Made by a program: the position numbers and the translations under genes
Shown: positions 61,146-64,000 of the stretch, piece after piece
Layout of the letters: each line of letters begins with the position of its first letter
How positions within the stretch are numbered: the stretch's first letter is position 1
NCBI RefSeq assembly: GCF_003002955.1
Contig: NZ_PVTJ01000002.1
Span: 372,001-436,000 of the forward strand
Direction: 5' to 3'
Source of the DNA: Glycomyces artemisiae
Lineage (GTDB): Bacteria; Actinomycetota; Actinomycetes; Mycobacteriales; Micromonosporaceae
Length of the DNA stretch: 64,000 bases
The notes under the pieces: model-generated
Told to the model about the DNA's origin: nothing
Database searches by the model: none
What the model saw: the letters and a program-made list of their open reading frames with translations, nothing else

Positions 61146-61174
61146 TTGCGGCAAACGCTTTCTCTGGCTATGTT
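61146..61174 (+). promoter_or_regulatory. Promoter and LacI-like operator of the GH43-like gene
   Basis: TTGCGG (61146-61151), 17-bp spacer, TATGTT (61169-61174). The spacer contains GCAAACGCTTTC, with the AAACG/CGTTT-type half-sites of LacI-family operators. No LacI gene is adjacent. Confidence 0.45.
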
Positions 61175-61227
61175 TCAAGCAGTCAGCCAGGTCCGGCCGA
61201 GCGGCCGCCGATTCTCCCGGAGGAACC

Positions 61228-62184
61228 ATGACGACCGGTCCTGCCTCGAACCCCGACGACCTGCGCGCCCCTGCGCCGCTGTTCACCGACCCGGTCTTCG
61301 ACGGGCCCACCGACCCCACCGTCGTCCACGACCCCGCGACCGGCCTGTGGCACCTGTTCTACACCCAGCGCCGCGCCAACCAGCCCGATGCGGGCGCGGC
61401 CTGGGTCCACGGCACCGACATCGGCCACGCCACGAGCCCCGACGGTCGCGAATGGACCTACGTCGGCACCGCCGCCGGGCCCGACTGCGACAACCGCGAC
61501 ACCTGGTGGGCCCCGGAGGTCCTGCGCCACGAGGGCCGCTGGCACATGTACGTCACCTACCTCGAAGGGGTGCGCGAGGACTGGACCGGCCCCGCCGAGA
61601 TCCGCCACTACACCTCCGAGGACCTGGACACCTGGAAGTACGAGTCCACGCTCGACCTCGACTCCGAGCGCGTCATCGACGCGACGGTCCACCGGCTCCC
61701 CGACGGGCGGTGGCGCATGTGGTTCAAGGACGAGCGGCGCGGGAGCCATGTCTACACTGCCGACTCCGACGACCTCTTCACCTGGGCCCCAGCGGGTCCC
61801 GCCGTCACCGGCCAGGCCCAGGAGGGCCCCACGGTGTTCGCGCTCGGCGGCGTCTACTGGATGGTCACCGACGGCTGGTCGGGCCTCCTCGTCCACCGCT
61901 CCACCGACCTGGAGCACTGGCACCGCCAGCCCGTGCCGCTCCTGGCCGGGCCCGGCCGCCGCGCGTTCGACGAGGCGCTCGGCCACCACGCGATGGCCCT
62001 GACGCAGGGCCCCGACGAGGCGTTCCTCTACTACTTCACGCACCCCGGCGGCGGGCGCCGCTCCACCGTCCAGGTCGCCCGGCTGCACGTGCGCGAGGGA
62101 TGGCTGCGCTGCGACCGCGACGAGCACTTCGACTACCTCCCCGACCCCGCGAAGACCGCCGCGCTGCGCGGCGGCGCGTCCTGA
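61228..62184 (+). CDS. Glycoside hydrolase family 43/32-like protein
   Basis: A 318-residue five-bladed beta-propeller hydrolase. Catalytic Asp29 in GPTDPTVV, WWAPEVL with the pKa-modulating segment (around residue 90), and a later EGPTVFALGGVYWMVT with the acid Glu are laid out as in GH43/GH32 enzymes. There is no signal peptide, so it appears intracellular. Substrate likely an arabinose, xylose or fructose glycoside, not determinable here. GGAGG precedes the ATG 5 bases upstream. No sugar transporter is adjacent. Confidence 0.82.
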   Translation: MTTGPASNPDDLRAPAPLFTDPVFDGPTDPTVVHDPATGLWHLFYTQRRANQPDAGAAWVHGTDIGHATSPDGREWTYVGTAAGPDCDNRDTWWAPEVLRHEGRWHMYVTYLEGVREDWTGPAEIRHYTSEDLDTWKYESTLDLDSERVIDATVHRLPDGRWRMWFKDERRGSHVYTADSDDLFTWAPAGPAVTGQAQEGPTVFALGGVYWMVTDGWSGLLVHRSTDLEHWHRQPVPLLAGPGRRAFDEALGHHAMALTQGPDEAFLYYFTHPGGGRRSTVQVARLHVREGWLRCDRDEHFDYLPDPAKTAALRGGAS

Positions 62185-62359
62185 AAGGGGCATGCGGGAC
62201 GCCCGAAACCGTCCTAACAGGGGCGAAGCGAACTCCTGACACACGGCAAACAAGCTTGTCGAATCCCCTGGTAGGGCGGCACTTCTCGGGGACCCGTTTG
62301 TGGCGCGCCCGGTCTATGCTGAAGGCCACACCGAGTCCACTGAGACCCCCGGAGGCGGC

Positions 62360-62761
62360 ATGTTCGGTGAGGACGCGATCGCCCAGCAGCTGGCGGAAGC
62401 CCGCTCGGCGCTCGACGAAGTCAGACAGCAGCAGGGCCAACCGGTCCAGCCCGTCACCGCCGAGGCGGCTGCCGGGCGCATTCAAGTGACCCTCGGCGCG
62501 AACGGCCGCGTCGAGAAGTTCCGCTTCCTGGAAGAGCGGGTCCTCAAGGAGGGCACCGAGTTCCTCGAAGTCGAGATCGCCAAGGTCGTCAACGCCGCAC
62601 TCGACGCCCGCGCGGAGGCCCTGACGGCCGACGTCCCGCCCCCGGACCTGGAGGCGATCGGCGACGCCGTCGCCCAGATCCAGGAGCAGGGCGTGCGCCA
62701 GATGCGCGAGATGACCGCGCAGATCAGCGCGGTCATGCAGAAGCTCCAGGGAGGGGCCTGA
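62360..62761 (+). CDS. YbaB/EbfC-family protein, cassette B
   Basis: A 133-residue YbaB-like protein: N-terminal helical hairpin (AQQLAEARSALDEVRQQQ), three strands (RIQVTLGANGRVEKFRFLEE), then a long C-terminal helix (EAIGDAVAQIQEQGVRQMREMTAQISAVMQ). It opens the second YbaB/EspC-like/WXG cassette. GGAGG is 4 bases from ATG 62360. An upstream GTG (62300) would add 20 residues and is less likely. Identity with the copy at 15588 is low, but the fold and gene order agree. Confidence 0.75.
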   Translation: MFGEDAIAQQLAEARSALDEVRQQQGQPVQPVTAEAAAGRIQVTLGANGRVEKFRFLEERVLKEGTEFLEVEIAKVVNAALDARAEALTADVPPPDLEAIGDAVAQIQEQGVRQMREMTAQISAVMQKLQGGA

Positions 62762-62762
62762 C

Positions 62763-63089
62763 ATGGCCGTCAAGCTCAACCTCGACTCGATCCGCGAAGG
62801 CGCGCAGCAGCTCGACTCCGCGACCGAGGCCGTGCAGGGCCTGTTCGACCAGTTCAAATCCTCTGTGGACGGACTGGCGGACTCGTTCGGCGGCGACATG
62901 ATCGGCAGCCTGCTCGACCTGGCCCACCAGGCCGTCATGGAGGCCATCACCGAGTGCATCACGACGAACATCGAGGACCTCGGCGACTACGCCGAGAACT
63001 TGCGGCAGATCGCCGACACCCACGAGGAGAACGACGCGGAGATCGAGCGCCTGTTCCGGGCGATCCTCGCCGAGCTCGGCCGGGGCTGA
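62763..63089 (+). CDS. EspC-like small ESX-associated protein, cassette B
   Basis: A 108-residue helical protein (VKLNLDSIREGAQQLDSATEAVQGLFDQFKSSVDGLADSFGGDMIGSLLDL ... ENLRQIADTHEENDAEIERLFRAIL), similar in layout to the EspC-like protein of cassette A and to WXG100 proteins, with the central turn GGD-type rather than W-x-G. It starts 1 bp after the YbaB stop. It is likely the secretion partner of the following gene. Confidence 0.68.
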   Translation: MAVKLNLDSIREGAQQLDSATEAVQGLFDQFKSSVDGLADSFGGDMIGSLLDLAHQAVMEAITECITTNIEDLGDYAENLRQIADTHEENDAEIERLFRAILAELGRG

Positions 63090-63253
63090 CCCCCCGGGCC
63101 GCGACCCGACCCGCTCCCTCTATCCCCCCCTGACCCTTTCACTCTCTCTTCCCTTCTCTCCCAACGGCCGCCGCACCGGCCCGCATCAACTCCTTCATAA
63201 CGCTCCGTACCTCGGGCACTGCGCAGTGTCCCCTCCCTTCGAAGGAGCCCTCA
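63090..63253. other. Pyrimidine-rich gap with a palindrome before the CpnT-like gene
   Basis: 63113-63172 is strongly C/T-biased. A perfect 12-bp palindrome CACTGCGCAGTG lies at 63217-63228, and GAAGGAG at 63241-63247 is the ribosome site for the next gene. No gene seen. It could contain a separate promoter for the two distal genes. Confidence 0.5.
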
Positions 63254-63748
63254 GTGGGTTTGCAACTGCCCTCCGAGCTGAGAAGCCTCCTCAGCATGCT
63301 CGGCTACGACTGGCCCGAGCCAGACGAGGAGAAGCTCTTCAACCTCGGCAACACCTGGACCGACCTCGCCGACCAGATCGGCGGCGCGATCGACAAGCTC
63401 GAAGCCGCCGCGAAGACCGTCATCGACAACAACGTCAGCGACGACATCGCCGCGTTCAAGTCCGAATGGGAGGACGGCGAGTCCGCGGTCCGCAACATCG
63501 CGGACATCGGCGAGCCGTCCAACATCATCAGCATCGGCATCATGATCGCCGCGGGCGTCGTGCTCGCCCTCAAGATGCAGATGATCGTCCAGCTCGTGAC
63601 GCTCGCGATCCAGATCGCGCAGGCCATCGCCACCGCCGTGGCGACGTTCGGGGCGTCCCTGCTGGAGATCCCCATCTTCAAGATGATCACCTCCAAGCTC
63701 ATCGACATGCTCATCGACATGGCCATCGAGTCGGTGCTCAATGGTTAG
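63254..63748 (+). CDS. WXG-like N-terminal domain protein (CpnT N-domain-like), cassette B
   Basis: A 164-residue protein starting at GTG. Residues ~1-90 resemble the N-terminal domain of CpnT-like ESX effectors: LLSMLGYDWPEPDEEKLFNLGNTWTDLADQIGG, then helices with FKSEWEDGESAV (a WXG-type end). Residues 92-143 are strongly hydrophobic. It stops there, where relatives of this kind continue to a C-terminal toxin domain. The next gene overlaps it by 8 bp. So it may be half of a split effector. Confidence 0.72.
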   Translation: MGLQLPSELRSLLSMLGYDWPEPDEEKLFNLGNTWTDLADQIGGAIDKLEAAAKTVIDNNVSDDIAAFKSEWEDGESAVRNIADIGEPSNIISIGIMIAAGVVLALKMQMIVQLVTLAIQIAQAIATAVATFGASLLEIPIFKMITSKLIDMLIDMAIESVLNG

Positions 63749-64000
63749 GATGCGCACCCGCGCCGCGCGGAAGACCACCGCCAAAGGCGCCAAGATCATC
63801 TCCGGACTCATCAGCAACACGCATTTCTTCCGCACGGGGAAAGGCGGCGGCAGCTGGGTCAAGAAGACCGTCTCCAGCGCCGCGAAGAAGACGACCCGGT
63901 CGCGCTGGCGCGCGAAAGTCGGGCACGCGCTCAACAACGACTACAAGGGCACGTTCTTCAAGCAGCACCCCAATCTCAAAGGCAAAGTGGTCGTCCACCA
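63741..64000 (+). CDS. Basic protein, possible toxin-domain half (cut by window end)
   Basis: At least 86 residues, running off the window. It starts with ATG 63741 inside the end of the previous gene, in another frame. The visible part is strikingly basic (RTRAARKTTAKGAK, WVKKTVSSAAKKTTRSRWRAKVGHAL) and ends NNDYKGTFFKQHPNLKGKVVVHH. The HH near the end, after a FFKQHP helix, recalls the beginning of HH-type nuclease toxin domains of polymorphic toxins, but only the first part is visible. Its position suggests a C-terminal toxin half of the preceding protein. Confidence 0.6.
   Translation, partial: MVRMRTRAARKTTAKGAKIISGLISNTHFFRTGKGGGSWVKKTVSSAAKKTTRSRWRAKVGHALNNDYKGTFFKQHPNLKGKVVVH

Overview
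The window is one stretch of a high-GC, GC-rich-codon actinobacterial chromosome. Nearly every gene ends its codons in G or C. The gene families are actinobacterial: type VII secretion (ESX-like) substrates with YbaB companions, an XRE/DUF397 pair, an AfsR-type BTAD regulator, a LAXTG-type wall anchor, a CtaG-CopD fusion and an ESX-style gene order. A Glycomyces/Stackebrandtia-like organism is my guess from the family mix; nothing in the window proves a genus. No phage, integrase, transposase, CRISPR array or rRNA was found. There is one tRNA (Pro, CGG).

Layout. 1-5.5 kb: two tandem HAD phosphatases (the first cut by the window edge), a cytochrome P450, an ABC-F ATPase, a tiny membrane protein and an AraC regulator. 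5.5-14.1 kb: a MidA-like methyltransferase, then a vitamin/cofactor block: DUF2520 protein-panC-panD (each overlapping the next by ATGA), an S10-type serine carboxypeptidase, then nadB-nadC-coaX. This block feeds pantothenate into CoA and aspartate into NAD. 14.1-16 kb: a minus-strand cassette YbaB-like / EspC-like / WXG-type effector. 16-20.3 kb: minus-strand housekeeping genes prfC-rsmA-ispE and a YqeY protein. 20.3-26 kb: a phosphoesterase, tRNA-Pro, and an MMPL transporter-histidine kinase-response regulator operon. 26-29.4 kb: a decayed Excalibur gene and a second LuxR-type two-component operon ending in a DUF4097-like membrane protein. 29.6-33.8 kb: a 1015-residue AfsR/SARP regulator divergent from an unknown protein.

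34-42.5 kb is the most accessory-looking part. It holds small orphan proteins, a MoaF-like protein, a GNAT, a pentapeptide-repeat protein, a membrane protein, an XRE regulator with a duplicated DUF397 partner, two orphan small proteins, a membrane-anchored EF-hand protein bracketed by three copies of an AT-rich palindromic repeat, and a lytic transglycosylase. 42.5-56 kb: an SDR39U1 protein, a DUF1275 membrane protein, a LATTG-anchored surface protein, a TetR/MFS divergent pair with a clear operator, a CMD protein, a lipoprotein, a membrane protein, an AAA ATPase, CtaG-CopD, a transsulfuration enzyme and a methyltransferase. 56-62.2 kb: an SDR, 5-oxoprolinase PxpABC, a GntR regulator divergent from deoC with a 14-bp palindrome between them, and a GH43-like protein. 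62.3-64 kb: a second YbaB / EspC-like / CpnT-N-terminal-like cassette, whose possible toxin-bearing continuation runs off the end.

The most promising system is the pair of YbaB-EspC-like-WXG cassettes at the two ends. Each seems to be a type VII effector module, far from any visible secretion machinery, and the second appears split into two overlapping reading frames.
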